Below, piece by piece: positions 27,011-36,440 of a stretch of DNA of 64,000 bases. Position 1 is the first letter of the stretch. Every line of letters starts with the position of its first letter. Location: the NCBI GenBank assembly GCA_029549985.1, contig JAKPIB010000014.1, forward strand, positions 1 to 64,000. Direction: 5' to 3'. Under the pieces are notes generated by a model that saw only the letters and a program-made list of their open reading frames with translations, did no database searches and was not told the DNA's origin. The DNA comes from Bacillota bacterium (lineage in GTDB: Bacteria; Bacillota; Clostridia; Caldicoprobacterales; DTU083). The position numbers and the translations under genes were made by a program.

Positions 27011-28398
27011 TTTTGTATACCCCCATCCTGCAGATATGCAGCGACTACTTCCATGCGCATGCCCCGGGAACCCTTTATCAATATCCTGTCCCCTTCAGCC
27101 AGAAATGAGCCGAGCCATTCTTTTATCTCTGCATTGTCATTGAACCTATATACAGAAGTCGAAGGCAATCCTGCCTTGACTGCCTCCTCCGCTATCCACA
27201 AGCTATGACTGCCTTTGACAGCCAGGACGTCAATACCGCAGGCAACCGCCGCAGCTCCGACTTCCCGGTGGGCTTCCTCTGAGTAATCGCCCAGCTCCAG
27301 CATGTCACCAAGTATAGCGATCCTGCGCTTGCCCTCCATATCCCCAAGGACCCTGAGGGCTGCTGTCATAGAGTCCGGGCTGGCATTGTAGGAGTCGTTT
27401 ATCATTACTATGTCGTTTTCCATATGTACGATGTTGAGGCGCATGCTGTCGGTCTCAAATCTCAACAGGCCCCTTTGGATCTCCTCATATGTCAGGCCGA
27501 AGACCCTGCCCATAGCGACAGCTGCCAGGCTGTTGTAAACATTGTGCATGCCGGGCACCTTCAGCCTCACCGGGAACGTATTGCCTTCTGTTTCCACAGT
27601 ATACTCCACACCCTTTTCCCCTGCAAGACGGATATTAGTGGCAACTATGTCAGCGGAAGGCTTTGTGCCGAACCTTATTACCGGGAAAGTGAACGAATCG
27701 GCAGCCTTATGGAGCATATCGTCATCATCGTTGATTATGGCAGTCGTACTGTCATCAAATCCCTGGAAGATCTCCAGCTTGGCCTTCAGGATATTCTCCC
27801 GGCTTCCCAGCTTTTCAATATGGGACACTCCGATATTGGTTATCACTGCTGCTTTTGGGGGTGCTATCCCGACCAGGCGGCTTATCTCTCCAAAATCGCT
27901 CATACCCATTTCCAGCACTGCCATCTGATGGGTGTCATCCAGATTGAACAAGGTCAGGGGCAGACCGATCTCGTTGTTGAAATTGCCCTGGGTCTTCAAT
28001 ACCTTGTATCTTTGTGACAAGACGCAGGCGATCATATCCTTGGTCGTTGTCTTGCCCGTACTGCCGGTCACGGCTGCGACAGGAATGCGAAAGCTGTTGA
28101 GATACCACCCAGCCAGGTTCTGAAGCGCTTTCAGGGTGTCGTTCGTATAGATGACATGTATGCCCTCCGGAAATCTTATGTTGAGCTCCTGGGTAAGTAC
28201 GGCGGATGCTCCCTTTGCGGCGGCGGCATCAATGAAGCTGTGGCCGTTGAACCTCTCGCCGATAAGGGGTACAAAGAGCTCACCGGGCCTAATGGTGCGG
28301 CTGTCAGTGGACACACCCGTTATCTCGTGTACCTTGCCCGTTCTCACCATGCGGCCGTCGATCGCATTTACGACCTCTTCGATCTTAAGGGGCTTCAT
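27007..28398 (-). CDS. murF: UDP-N-acetylmuramoyl-tripeptide--D-alanyl-D-alanine ligase
   Basis: MurF adds D-Ala-D-Ala to complete the pentapeptide precursor. The 463-residue ligase has the P-loop VTGSTGKTTTKD near residue 110, ITNIGVSHIEKLGS in the middle domain and INDSYNASPDSM in the C-terminal domain. Its ATG shares one base with the murE stop (TGATG), and its stop overlaps the mraY start. An alternative TTG lies one codon upstream. Confidence 0.97.
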   Translation of the reverse strand: MKPLKIEEVVNAIDGRMVRTGKVHEITGVSTDSRTIRPGELFVPLIGERFNGHSFIDAAAAKGASAVLTQELNIRFPEGIHVIYTNDTLKALQNLAGWYLNSFRIPVAAVTGSTGKTTTKDMIACVLSQRYKVLKTQGNFNNEIGLPLTLFNLDDTHQMAVLEMGMSDFGEISRLVGIAPPKAAVITNIGVSHIEKLGSRENILKAKLEIFQGFDDSTTAIINDDDDMLHKAADSFTFPVIRFGTKPSADIVATNIRLAGEKGVEYTVETEGNTFPVRLKVPGMHNVYNSLAAVAMGRVFGLTYEEIQRGLLRFETDSMRLNIVHMENDIVMINDSYNASPDSMTAALRVLGDMEGKRRIAILGDMLELGDYSEEAHREVGAAAVACGIDVLAVKGSHSLWIAEEAVKAGLPSTSVYRFNDNAEIKEWLGSFLAEGDRILIKGSRGMRMEVVAAYLQDGGIQK

Positions 28399-29849
28399 CA
28401 AACCTTCTCCCTTCCTAACAGTGAAGCGATTATCTCCTTTTCGTCAAAGGAAATGATTTTATCTTTAAGTATCTGGTAAGTTTCATGACCTTTTCCTGCA
28501 ATGATTATAAGGTCATCCTTCCTACCATTCTTTATGGCAAATTCAATGGCGTCCCTGCGGTTTTCTATAACTTCATAGGCACATCCGGTCCTTACTACGC
28601 CCGGCAGGATCTGCCGGATTATTTCCATGGGCTCTTCGCTTCTCGGGTTGTCAGAGGTCACTATGCAGAGGTCCGAATACCTGCCGGCTATCTCACCCAT
28701 CACTTCCCGCTTGGACTTGTCACGGTCACCGCCACAGCCAAAAAGGGTTATGAGCCTGCCACGGGACAGGCCTCGGGCGGTCCTGAGCACGTTCTCCAGT
28801 CCATCGGGGGTATGGGCATAGTCTATCAGGACGGTGAAGTCGGTCCCTGTATCCAGCCTTTCAAGTCTGCCCGGGATCCTGCGTACAGCCTCCAGGCCGG
28901 ATTTTATGCATTCCGGTGCGATATTTGCAGCAAAGCATGCCGAAGCCGCCGCCAGGGCATTATAAACATTGAACATACCGGTCAGGCCCAGCCTGACCTT
29001 AAAGCTGCTGCCCGGCAGACAAAGCCTGAACTCCGTACCCTCGCTGCTTAAGTCCAGCTCATCCGCATATATCAGAGCGCTCTTCCGAATCCCGTAGCTA
29101 TAGGCTTTGTCCTTGCATTCCCTGATTATTGCCATTCCGCTTTCATCGTCCGTATTTATGGCAGCCGCGCGGCTCAGTCCGAACAGGCGGGCTTTGGCGC
29201 GGCGGTAGTTATCAAAGGTACCGTGGAAATCCAGATGGTCCCGGGTAAGGTTGGTGAATACTCCTACATCGAACTTGCTCCCGTCTACCTTGTAAAGCTC
29301 CAGGGAATGGGATGAGACTTCCATGACGGCTGCCCTTATCCCTTCATCCAGCATGGCCCGGAACATGCCCTGGAGCTCCGGAGCCTCCGGCGTGGTCCTG
29401 ACCGCAGGGATGGTCTGGTCGCCGACTATATTGGCTATTGTCCCGATAAGGCCCGTTCTTATGCCGGCCTGCTCCAGGATGGACCTTGTCAGGTATGTGG
29501 TGGTCGTCTTTCCGTTGGTCCCGGTCACACCGATCAGCAAAAGCGTCTCAGAAGGCCTGTTGTAGAAATTGCACGCCGCATAGCTCATGGCTATACGGGT
29601 ATTGGGTACGAATATTTTGGTGACATGGTCCGGCAAGGGTATGTCCTTTTCGGCTACAACTGCTACCGCACCCTTATCTACGGCCATCCGGGCGAAATCG
29701 TGTCCGTCTGAGGTAAGCCCTTTAATACAAAAAAACAAGGACCCCGGGGTCACCTGTCTAGAATCATAATGCAGCGCATCGATATCCTTATCTGGAGATC
29801 CTTCTATTCGAAGGATCTCCAGATCCTTGACAATATCCTTCAATATCAT
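28398..29849 (-). CDS. murE: UDP-MurNAc-tripeptide synthetase MurE
   Basis: MurE adds the third residue of the stem peptide. The 483-residue ligase has the P-loop GVTGTNGKTTTTYL near residue 110, NLTRDHLDFHGT and the C-terminal DNPRSEEP. In Mur ligases a DNPR motif marks the meso-diaminopimelate type, so the wall is predicted to be A1-gamma meso-DAP. The ATG at 29849 follows GGGAGG; ten upstream codons lack support. It ends one base into murF. Confidence 0.96.
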   Translation of the reverse strand: MILKDIVKDLEILRIEGSPDKDIDALHYDSRQVTPGSLFFCIKGLTSDGHDFARMAVDKGAVAVVAEKDIPLPDHVTKIFVPNTRIAMSYAACNFYNRPSETLLLIGVTGTNGKTTTTYLTRSILEQAGIRTGLIGTIANIVGDQTIPAVRTTPEAPELQGMFRAMLDEGIRAAVMEVSSHSLELYKVDGSKFDVGVFTNLTRDHLDFHGTFDNYRRAKARLFGLSRAAAINTDDESGMAIIRECKDKAYSYGIRKSALIYADELDLSSEGTEFRLCLPGSSFKVRLGLTGMFNVYNALAAASACFAANIAPECIKSGLEAVRRIPGRLERLDTGTDFTVLIDYAHTPDGLENVLRTARGLSRGRLITLFGCGGDRDKSKREVMGEIAGRYSDLCIVTSDNPRSEEPMEIIRQILPGVVRTGCAYEVIENRRDAIEFAIKNGRKDDLIIIAGKGHETYQILKDKIISFDEKEIIASLLGREKV

Positions 29850-29919
29850 GGTGTTCCTCCCGCAGCGTGAGGGAGACAACTCCCTTGATAGTATTGGCTA
29901 TGGACTTGCAATACATACC

Positions 29920-32070
29920 TTAATCCGGCATTTCAAAGGTCACTGTTACGACCGTATCCGGCGGTACCAGCGTGCCTGCCGGAGGATCCTGCCTGACAGC
30001 TATACCGGAACCGTCTATCCTGAGCTTGAGGCCGACTGATGCCAGTATGCTGTTTGCTTCCCTGATTGACCTGTTCGACAGGTCAGGTACCGCTACCAGG
30101 TCTTGTTGATTCCCGGTATCGCTGTTTTCCTCGTTGGTCATGTAAAGCAGGACGGTGGTATTGACCATGACCCGGGCCCCCGGCTTGGGCATCTGGTCTT
30201 TGACTATCGTACCGGTATGCTCCGCCAGGTATTTCAGCCCTGCAGCATTCAGCTCTCTGGCAGCTTCTGTCAGGGGCTTTCCGGTAACATCAGGCACAGT
30301 CACCATCCTGGTCTGCTCTTTGGTCTTTTCATCGAAAACAGGCTCCACACCCAGGTACTCAAGTACATCCTGGAGGATCATCCTGACATAGGGTGCTGCC
30401 ACCACGCTTCCGAAATCCACTGCCACCTGGGGCTCATCTACCATGAAAAGCACGATGACCTGGGGGTCATCGGCAGGTGCAAAGCCAATGAAGGAGGCTA
30501 TTACCTTGCCCTGGTCGATCCCGCCCTCCGGCTTGTATTTCTGAGCGGTACCGGTCTTGCCGGCCACCCTGTATCCGGGTATATAGGCGTTTTTGCCGCT
30601 GCCCTCATTGACCACGCTCAGGAGCACATCCCGCATGATCTCTGAAGTCTTCTCAGATATGACCCGACGGACAGCGACCGGCTGTATCTCTTCATATATC
30701 CTTCTTTCTCCGTCGTTGAACTCCAGCGCCTTAACCAGGTGGGGCTGCATCAGGGTGCCGCCGTTTATTACCGCTGAAACTGCCGTTATGAGCTGCAGCG
30801 GCGTAACGGATATGGCCTGGCCGAAGCCCATCCTGGCCAGATCTACGTTCTTGACGCTGCTTTCGTTCATCACTACGCCCTTTTCCTCGCCTGCCACGTC
30901 AATGCCGGTCTTTTGACCAAACCCGAAGGCTTCCAGGTAGTCGTAGAATCTTTCGACACCCAGCCCTAAAGCCATATCCATGAAGGCCGGGTTGCATGAG
31001 TTCTGGACTACCTCATAGAAGGACTCTGTACCGTGGCCGCCGGCTTTCCAGCAATGTATCTTGACACCGTCGATTATGCGAAAGCCGGGATCATGATATG
31101 TTTTGTTGACGGAGGTGACGCCTTCTTCCAGGGCGGCAGCTGCAGTGATTATCTTGAAAGTCGATCCCGGGTCCAAATTGTCCTTGACCGAGAAATTTTT
31201 GATATACTGCTGCATCCCCTCGAATCCCAGCTCCCTCGGGGGATTGTTGGGATCGAAATCCGGGCGGTTTGCCATTGCTAATATTTCTCCGGTTTTCGGA
31301 TCCATCACGATCGCATACACCTTTTTTGCCCGGTAATTGTCCATGGCATCCGATACGGCCTTTTCCACGAAGTACTGTATGGCCTGGTCTATGGTCAGTA
31401 TAACGTTCCAGCCATCAACTGCCGGAACGAGCCGTTCAACGTTGGTAGGGGCTTCCCTGCCACGGGCATCCGTCTCCATCATGATCCTGCCCGGTATGCC
31501 CGTCAGGTATTTGTCATAATAGAGCTCGATGCCCTCCTGCCCTTTGAGACCTATACCGGGTTCCGAGTATTTCATCGTGAAACCCAGAATATGCGAAGCA
31601 AGGTTGCCGTTGGGATAATACCTCTTCGGCTCCTCAGTGAAATATATGCCCTTAATGTTCAGACTGCGGACCTGGTTGGCTTCATCCCGGGTCACCTGGC
31701 GCTTGATCCAGACCTCGGACTGGTTTCTATCTGATAGCTTTTTATATAGCTCATCTTCATCAAGGTTAAGGATCGCAGCCAGCTTTGCGGCGGTATCCCT
31801 TGGATCCTGGATCTGGCTCGGCCTTGCAGCTATGCTGTCTGCACTGGCACTTTGGGCCAGCACGATCTCACCGGTCCTGTCGTATATAATGCCTCTTTGC
31901 GGGTATACGTCCAGCGACCTGTTCCATTGGTCATAGGCCTTGATTTGCAGCTCACGCCCCCATACAAGCTGGATATAGCCAAGCCTGCCCATAAGGATCA
32001 TCAGGAGCAAAGTCACGGCCACCAATAGAACAAGGAGTCGTTTGCGATTAGAAATGGCTGTCGCTGTCAC
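29920..32070 (-). CDS. ftsI: Class B penicillin-binding protein with two PASTA domains
   Basis: This transpeptidase should work with the SEDS protein at the septum. An N-terminal membrane helix (about 11-30) leads to a PBP dimerisation domain. The transpeptidase follows with PGSTFKI (active-site Ser), NSCNP (SxN) and KTGTAQ. Two PASTA repeats lie at about 580-640 and 650-716. Bacillus has two genes here, pbpB (two PASTA) and spoVD (one PASTA). This window has a single gene, and the two-PASTA layout favours the PBP2B type. GTG start after GAGGGGG. Confidence 0.95.
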   Translation of the reverse strand: MTATAISNRKRLLVLLVAVTLLLMILMGRLGYIQLVWGRELQIKAYDQWNRSLDVYPQRGIIYDRTGEIVLAQSASADSIAARPSQIQDPRDTAAKLAAILNLDEDELYKKLSDRNQSEVWIKRQVTRDEANQVRSLNIKGIYFTEEPKRYYPNGNLASHILGFTMKYSEPGIGLKGQEGIELYYDKYLTGIPGRIMMETDARGREAPTNVERLVPAVDGWNVILTIDQAIQYFVEKAVSDAMDNYRAKKVYAIVMDPKTGEILAMANRPDFDPNNPPRELGFEGMQQYIKNFSVKDNLDPGSTFKIITAAAALEEGVTSVNKTYHDPGFRIIDGVKIHCWKAGGHGTESFYEVVQNSCNPAFMDMALGLGVERFYDYLEAFGFGQKTGIDVAGEEKGVVMNESSVKNVDLARMGFGQAISVTPLQLITAVSAVINGGTLMQPHLVKALEFNDGERRIYEEIQPVAVRRVISEKTSEIMRDVLLSVVNEGSGKNAYIPGYRVAGKTGTAQKYKPEGGIDQGKVIASFIGFAPADDPQVIVLFMVDEPQVAVDFGSVVAAPYVRMILQDVLEYLGVEPVFDEKTKEQTRMVTVPDVTGKPLTEAARELNAAGLKYLAEHTGTIVKDQMPKPGARVMVNTTVLLYMTNEENSDTGNQQDLVAVPDLSNRSIREANSILASVGLKLRIDGSGIAVRQDPPAGTLVPPDTVVTVTFEMPD

Positions 32071-32100
32071 CTATAAACCCCCTCACGATTCCGGGCAGTA

Positions 32101-32562
32101 TCAGTGCAAAAATCCCAGGATACGACTCCATATGGTCTCCTTGGGTTCTTCCGCTATCTCCGGAAAGGCCGCAGGCTCTTCCGGTTCGGGGATATTCACA
32201 TACCGGATCTGATCCTTGTCAGGATAGTGCATGCCCAGATCGTCCATTGCCAGGTCCCCGATATTGTTGATGTCTTCATTGTATGCAAGCTCTACCCTGA
32301 GCCTATCCTGGTAGTCAAGGACCTTGCTCAGCTCACTTTCAAGCCTGAGTATCGTCCTGTGGTTTTCGCTGATCAATGCATATCTGTATACAACAAGGCA
32401 GGCTGCAGCAAAGCAGATCATCACCAATAGCACTGAAACTGCTTTGTTTAGTGTATTTGGTTTTGCAGACGGAGCCGCTTTCGGTGCTTCCTTCGGAACC
32501 TTCGGCTGTTGGATCGCCGGCTCCATTTCCTCGATATATGCGTACTTCTCTGCTACTAACAA
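32101..32562 (-). CDS. ftsL: FtsL-like cell division protein
   Basis: The 153-residue protein has a proline/alanine-rich cytoplasmic N-terminus, one membrane helix (about residues 41-62), then a coiled-coil stretch with leucine repeats (ILRLESELSKVLDYQ). An acidic proline-rich tail ends it. This is the topology of FtsL/DivIC, which stabilise the septal SEDS-PBP complex. Sequence conservation is weak in this family, so position between rsmH and the PBP gene carries much of the call. The start is TTG after AAGGAGG. Confidence 0.82.
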   Translation of the reverse strand: MLVAEKYAYIEEMEPAIQQPKVPKEAPKAAPSAKPNTLNKAVSVLLVMICFAAACLVVYRYALISENHRTILRLESELSKVLDYQDRLRVELAYNEDINNIGDLAMDDLGMHYPDKDQIRYVNIPEPEEPAAFPEIAEEPKETIWSRILGFLH

Positions 32563-32604
32563 ATCTATTCAACCTCCTTGTTGTTTATGAATGCTATGTA
32601 CAGG

Positions 32605-33531
32605 TCATAGTTTCCGGCATGCCCTGAGCTTTGCGCTCCTTGAGCGCGGGTTGGATCCTGTCTCATCCTCAGTCGGCAGTACGGGCTTCCTCGTCAGGAT
32701 CTCGACCTGAGGAGTCTTGCCGCAGAGGCACACAGGCGATTTTGGCGGGCATATGCATGGATTGCTGAGCCTTTGGAATTGCGTTTTTACGATCCTGTCC
32801 TCCAGCGAATGAAAGGTGATTATACACAGCCTGCCGCCTGGCTTCAGTACACTGACGGCCCGGTCGATAGCCTCTTTCAGATGCTCCAGTTCACGGTTGA
32901 CCTCTATCCTTACAGCCTGGAATACCCGCCTTGCGGGATGAGGGCCGCTTCGTCTTGCAGATGCAGGCACTGCGGCCTTGATCACTTCGACCAGCCTGCC
33001 CGTGGTTTCGATGGGCCTGTTTCTAACGATAAACTCAGCTATCCGCTTTGACCAGCGCTCTTCGCCATACTGCCAGAATATCCTGGCCAGTTCTTCAGCC
33101 GGATAACCGTTTATGACATCATAAGCGCTGAAGTCCTGGGTCGTGTCCATCCGCATATCCAGCCTGACGTCCTCATTATAGGTAAAGCCTCGTTCCTTCT
33201 CATCGAGCTGGTGGGATGACACCCCAAGGTCCATGATCATGCCGTCCAGGTGTTCGATCCCAAGGTCTTTCAGGATTTCCACGATGTCGGCATAGTTCCC
33301 GTGGACTGCCGTGAAGCTTCCTGACCACGCCTTAAGCCGCTCCCGGGCTGCTTTGATGGCTTCCGGATCACGGTCTATCCCGATCAGCCTGCCGTCGGGA
33401 ACGATGCGCTTCAGAATCTCCAGTGAGTGGCCTCCTCCGCCGAGGGTCCCGTCGGCATAGATCCCGCCGGGCTTGGGATCAAGGTATTGGAGGACCTCCT
33501 CCAGCATGACAGGTATATGGTGAAACTCCAT
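32605..33531 (-). CDS. rsmH: 16S rRNA (cytosine1402-N4)-methyltransferase
   Basis: RsmH (MraW) methylates C1402 in the decoding centre of 16S rRNA. The 308-residue protein has the SAM-binding motif DGTLGGGGHS near residue 27, GIDRDPEAI, MDLGVSSHQLD and the family C-terminal RSAKLRACRKL. ATG after AAAGGAGA. It follows mraZ by 29 bp in the usual order. Confidence 0.97.
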   Translation of the reverse strand: MEFHHIPVMLEEVLQYLDPKPGGIYADGTLGGGGHSLEILKRIVPDGRLIGIDRDPEAIKAARERLKAWSGSFTAVHGNYADIVEILKDLGIEHLDGMIMDLGVSSHQLDEKERGFTYNEDVRLDMRMDTTQDFSAYDVINGYPAEELARIFWQYGEERWSKRIAEFIVRNRPIETTGRLVEVIKAAVPASARRSGPHPARRVFQAVRIEVNRELEHLKEAIDRAVSVLKPGGRLCIITFHSLEDRIVKTQFQRLSNPCICPPKSPVCLCGKTPQVEILTRKPVLPTEDETGSNPRSRSAKLRACRKL

Positions 33532-33560
33532 TGCAGGTCTCCTTTGTATATCAGCTATGC

Positions 33561-33992
33561 TTATATGCCCAGCTCTGCCATCTTCTCTACGATCGAATCA
33601 TGGTCCAGCTCAGATGCACTGTTGTAGGCCTCCCAGGCCTCCTTGCTCCATATTTCCACCCTGGTGGACACACCGATTATAACCAGGTCCTTGTCCAGTA
33701 AAGCATATTCTCTAAGGTTGGAAGGCAGGAGTATCCTGCCCTGTTTGTCCAGTTCACACTCAGCTGCCCCGGCAAAGAAAAAGCGGATAAAGGCCCGGGC
33801 ATCCTTGTTCGTAAGTGGCAGAGAGCGAAGCTTCTGTTCTAGGTTGCGCCATTCATCATTGGGGTATACGAACAGGCAGTGGTCAAGGCCCTTGGTGACT
33901 ACGAACCTCTCCCCAAGCTCTTCCCTGAACTTGGCAGGAAGGATCACCCGGCCCTTGGGGTCGATCGAATGCTGATACTGCCCAATGAACAT
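33561..33992 (-). CDS. mraZ: Transcriptional regulator MraZ
   Basis: MraZ is an AbrB-fold DNA-binding protein that in E. coli represses its own dcw operon. The 143-residue protein has two SpoVT/AbrB-like repeats: [16 protein letters not shown] near residue 10 and [16 protein letters not shown] near 85. The ATG at 33992 follows AAGGAGGTGAGCGTC; an upstream in-frame start adds 17 residues and runs into the promoter. It is the first gene of the division cluster. Confidence 0.96.
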   Translation of the reverse strand: MFIGQYQHSIDPKGRVILPAKFREELGERFVVTKGLDHCLFVYPNDEWRNLEQKLRSLPLTNKDARAFIRFFFAGAAECELDKQGRILLPSNLREYALLDKDLVIIGVSTRVEIWSKEAWEAYNSASELDHDSIVEKMAELGI

Positions 33993-34013
33993 GACGCTCA
34001 CCTCCTTGGTACT

Positions 34014-34047
34014 ATTGTACCACTTTACTCCACTTCGCACCACTTTT
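34014..34047 (-). promoter_or_regulatory. mraZ promoter with three GTGG repeats (probable MraZ operator)
   Basis: On the minus strand three AAGTGG direct repeats have their GTGG cores exactly 10 bp apart (at 34040-34043, 34030-34033 and 34020-34023). TACAAT (34014-34019) follows as a likely -10 box. There is no good -35 box, and the repeats cover that position. MraZ is known to bind direct repeats of this kind, so autoregulation is likely. Confidence 0.75.
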
Positions 34048-34094
34048 ATTTATCTATTCTCTATATATTTATGAATTCCTTCCACCATCCTGAG

Positions 34095-34148
34095 AAATAA
34101 AAAATAAAATTAAAGGCCGGGATCCCGGTTTAACCGTTATCCCGGCCT
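34095..34148 (-). terminator. Terminator of the metallophosphoesterase gene
   Basis: Ten-bp perfect arms AGGCCGGGAT/ATCCCGGCCT are followed on the minus strand by a T-rich stretch. It separates the upstream unit from the mraZ promoter. Confidence 0.75.
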
Positions 34149-34156
34149 GACTGGCC

Positions 34157-34840
34157 TTATTCTATATGCTTGAGCCTGCACCCCAGATAATCACAGGAGA
34201 CCAGATGATAATATGTGTCTTTATATAATCCTTCAAAGGCATTTCTTGTGCTTTCACCATGCAGATGTCCATATACCACATGCTTTGGGCCGTATTGCCC
34301 GATCAGCTCGGCAAAGTCCGACGGCCTGCCTTCTTCATCGAAAGGGGGATAATGCAGCATGACTATCAGCCTTTTGCCGGCAGCGGCCTGCCTCAACGAA
34401 AGCTTCAGCCGCTCAAGCTCCCTCAGGTATATTTTCCTGTCCTGGTCATCAAACCCTCTTGTACCCGGCAGGTTCCAGCCCCTGGTGCCACATATGGCAT
34501 ATTCGCCGATCACTATGCTGTCGTTTTGGATAGCATACATAGCAGGCGGCAGCTGTCTCCTTACCTTTGATATGGTCGACCACCAGTAATCATGGTTCCC
34601 CCTGATCATGACCTTCTGCCCCGGCAAGGCTCCTATGCTGTCTATATCTATGATAGCTTCCTCCAGGTTCATCGCCCAGCTGATGTCGCCGGGCAGCAGC
34701 ACTATATCTTCATCTCTGACTCTCGCAGCCCAGTCTTTACTGATCCTTGCCCAATGATCATCCCATTGGGCCCCAAAGATCTCCATGGGCTTGTCCACAG
34801 CGCCAGAGAGATGAAGGTCACCTATTGCATAAACCGCCAT
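34157..34840 (-). CDS. Calcineurin-like metallophosphoesterase
   Basis: The 227-residue soluble protein has the full metallophosphoesterase motif set: GDLHLSG (residues 7-13), GDISWAMN near 52, GNHDYWW near 80, HYPP near 163 and GHLHG near 192. It resembles the COG1768-type predicted phosphohydrolases of Firmicutes. The substrate is unknown. It lies 32 bp after adk and ends in a terminator, so it may share the adk transcript. Confidence 0.88.
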   Translation of the reverse strand: MAVYAIGDLHLSGAVDKPMEIFGAQWDDHWARISKDWAARVRDEDIVLLPGDISWAMNLEEAIIDIDSIGALPGQKVMIRGNHDYWWSTISKVRRQLPPAMYAIQNDSIVIGEYAICGTRGWNLPGTRGFDDQDRKIYLRELERLKLSLRQAAAGKRLIVMLHYPPFDEEGRPSDFAELIGQYGPKHVVYGHLHGESTRNAFEGLYKDTYYHLVSCDYLGCRLKHIE

Positions 34841-34872
34841 ACATCCAAGCTCCGCTCCCTTATCCGTTTGAT

Positions 34873-35529
34873 CTATATCACATCGTGCTGCCTGAGCCGC
34901 TCTGTGATCTCCTCCTGAACATCCTCAGCCGTTCTTGATGCATCGCTGATTTCCAGCCGTATATAGACTGCAGGGCTGTTTTTATAATAGTCCTGCAATA
35001 CCGCCGTCTTGTCTTTGTATTCCTCAAACCGCTTAAGTATCGTCTCTTCATTGTCATCGCCGCGCCGCACCAGCTCAATGCGGCAATCCGGGCATTCCGT
35101 CAGCCCGTACCTCTTGTGGAAGATCCGTTTGCACCTGGGGCAGACCAATCTTCCCAACAATCTGTATATCAGCACGTCCCTCGTCACGTCCAGGTCTATG
35201 ACCACATCGATCTTTTGGCCCTGTGCTGCAAGCATCCTGTCAAGGGCGGCCGCTTGCGCAGGCGTTCTCGGATATCCGTCGAATATGGCCCCGTTTTTGA
35301 ACTTCGGTTTATCAAGTCCGTCTTCCACTACCTGATTGACTACTTCGTCCGATACCAGCCTGCCCTCCTTTATAACCTGGACCTTTGGATAGAGGGGATG
35401 ATCCTTGTTTTCCAGGATATCCCGAAGCAAATCTCCTGTGGATAGATGCCCGATATCGAATGCTTTCGATAATACCTCTGCCTGCGTGCCTTTGCCTGAA
35501 CCCGGCGGTCCGAGCAAAACTATGTACAT
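34873..35529 (-). CDS. adk: Adenylate kinase with zinc-binding lid
   Basis: The enzyme interconverts ATP + AMP and 2 ADP. The 218-residue protein has the P-loop GPPGSGKGTQ (residues 7-16), FDGYPRTPAQA and a lid holding four cysteines (CPRC and CPDC), which in Gram-positive enzymes bind structural zinc. The ATG at 35529 follows AAGGAGGATTGCAG; a TTG two codons earlier is less well placed. Unusually, it is not next to secY and the ribosomal protein operon, so this may be an additional or relocated copy. Confidence 0.94.
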   Translation of the reverse strand: MYIVLLGPPGSGKGTQAEVLSKAFDIGHLSTGDLLRDILENKDHPLYPKVQVIKEGRLVSDEVVNQVVEDGLDKPKFKNGAIFDGYPRTPAQAAALDRMLAAQGQKIDVVIDLDVTRDVLIYRLLGRLVCPRCKRIFHKRYGLTECPDCRIELVRRGDDNEETILKRFEEYKDKTAVLQDYYKNSPAVYIRLEISDASRTAEDVQEEITERLRQHDVI

Positions 35530-35597
35530 CTGCAATCCTCCTTGAGTATGTATATACCTGGTATTATATTGACCAGTGGTCCTGCCGGCAACAGGAG

Positions 35598-36440
35598 CTA
35601 GGAATCCAAGCCTGCCTTCAGCAGCCTGGCCAGCATGTCCTCTGCCTGGTCGATGCTGTCGGGCCGGCCGACCGGGATCCCCCTCTTTCTGAGCCTGCTG
35701 AAAAGCTCAGTCAGTATCGGCGGCTCAAGGTTGGCCTCCTTGATCAGGTCGATCCGGTCAAATATCTCTGCAGGTCTGCCCTTGGATACGATCCGGCCGG
35801 CACTTATCACATAGATAAGGCTGGCTATCTGAGGGACGACATTTATATCATGAGTCGTGATGATGAGCGTTATACCTGACTCCCGGTTGAGGCGGTTCAG
35901 AAGGCTGACCATTTCTGCCTTGGACTTTGGATCGAGTCCGTCAAATGGCTCATCCATTATAAGTAATTCGGGCTTCATGGCGATAGCTCCTGCCAAGGCC
36001 ACTTTTTTCTTCTGGCCTCCGCTGAGATAATGAGGTATTTTATCCAGGATCCCCTCTATCCCCAGATCCTGCGCCACTTCCCTTACTCTCCGGTCGATCT
36101 CTGCTCCCGGCAGCCTTTCATTGCGCAGGGTGAAGGCGATATCATCATAGACCCGGGGGCCTATGATCTGCTCATCCACATTCTGGAATACGACCCCTAT
36201 ATGCTTCCTTACCGCATTGAAGCTTTTGTCCGGCCTTTTGCCCATTACCTCCACCGAGCCTTCCACGGGGCTTAGTAATCCCAGTATATGGGACAGCAAT
36301 GTCGTTTTGCCCGAACCGTTGGGCCCCAGGACAACGACCCTGTCACCGGCGTCGACTATGAACTCCAGGCCGCACAGGCTTACTTCCGTTTTGTCCGGAT
36401 ATATATGCTTTATGCATTGAACCTTTACCAGATGCTCCAT
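35598..36440 (-). CDS. cbiO: ECF transporter ATP-binding protein (CbiO type)
   Basis: The ABC ATPase energises uptake of cobalt or nickel through the neighbouring membrane proteins. The 280-residue protein has Walker A GPNGSGKTT near residue 39, the Q-loop VVFQNVDEQ, signature LSGGQKKKVA, Walker B LLIMDEPFDGLD and the H-loop THD. The Q-loop continuation is typical of metal and ECF ATPases. It overlaps cbiQ by 16 bp and is the last gene of cbiMQO. Confidence 0.93.
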   Translation of the reverse strand: MEHLVKVQCIKHIYPDKTEVSLCGLEFIVDAGDRVVVLGPNGSGKTTLLSHILGLLSPVEGSVEVMGKRPDKSFNAVRKHIGVVFQNVDEQIIGPRVYDDIAFTLRNERLPGAEIDRRVREVAQDLGIEGILDKIPHYLSGGQKKKVALAGAIAMKPELLIMDEPFDGLDPKSKAEMVSLLNRLNRESGITLIITTHDINVVPQIASLIYVISAGRIVSKGRPAEIFDRIDLIKEANLEPPILTELFSRLRKRGIPVGRPDSIDQAEDMLARLLKAGLDS

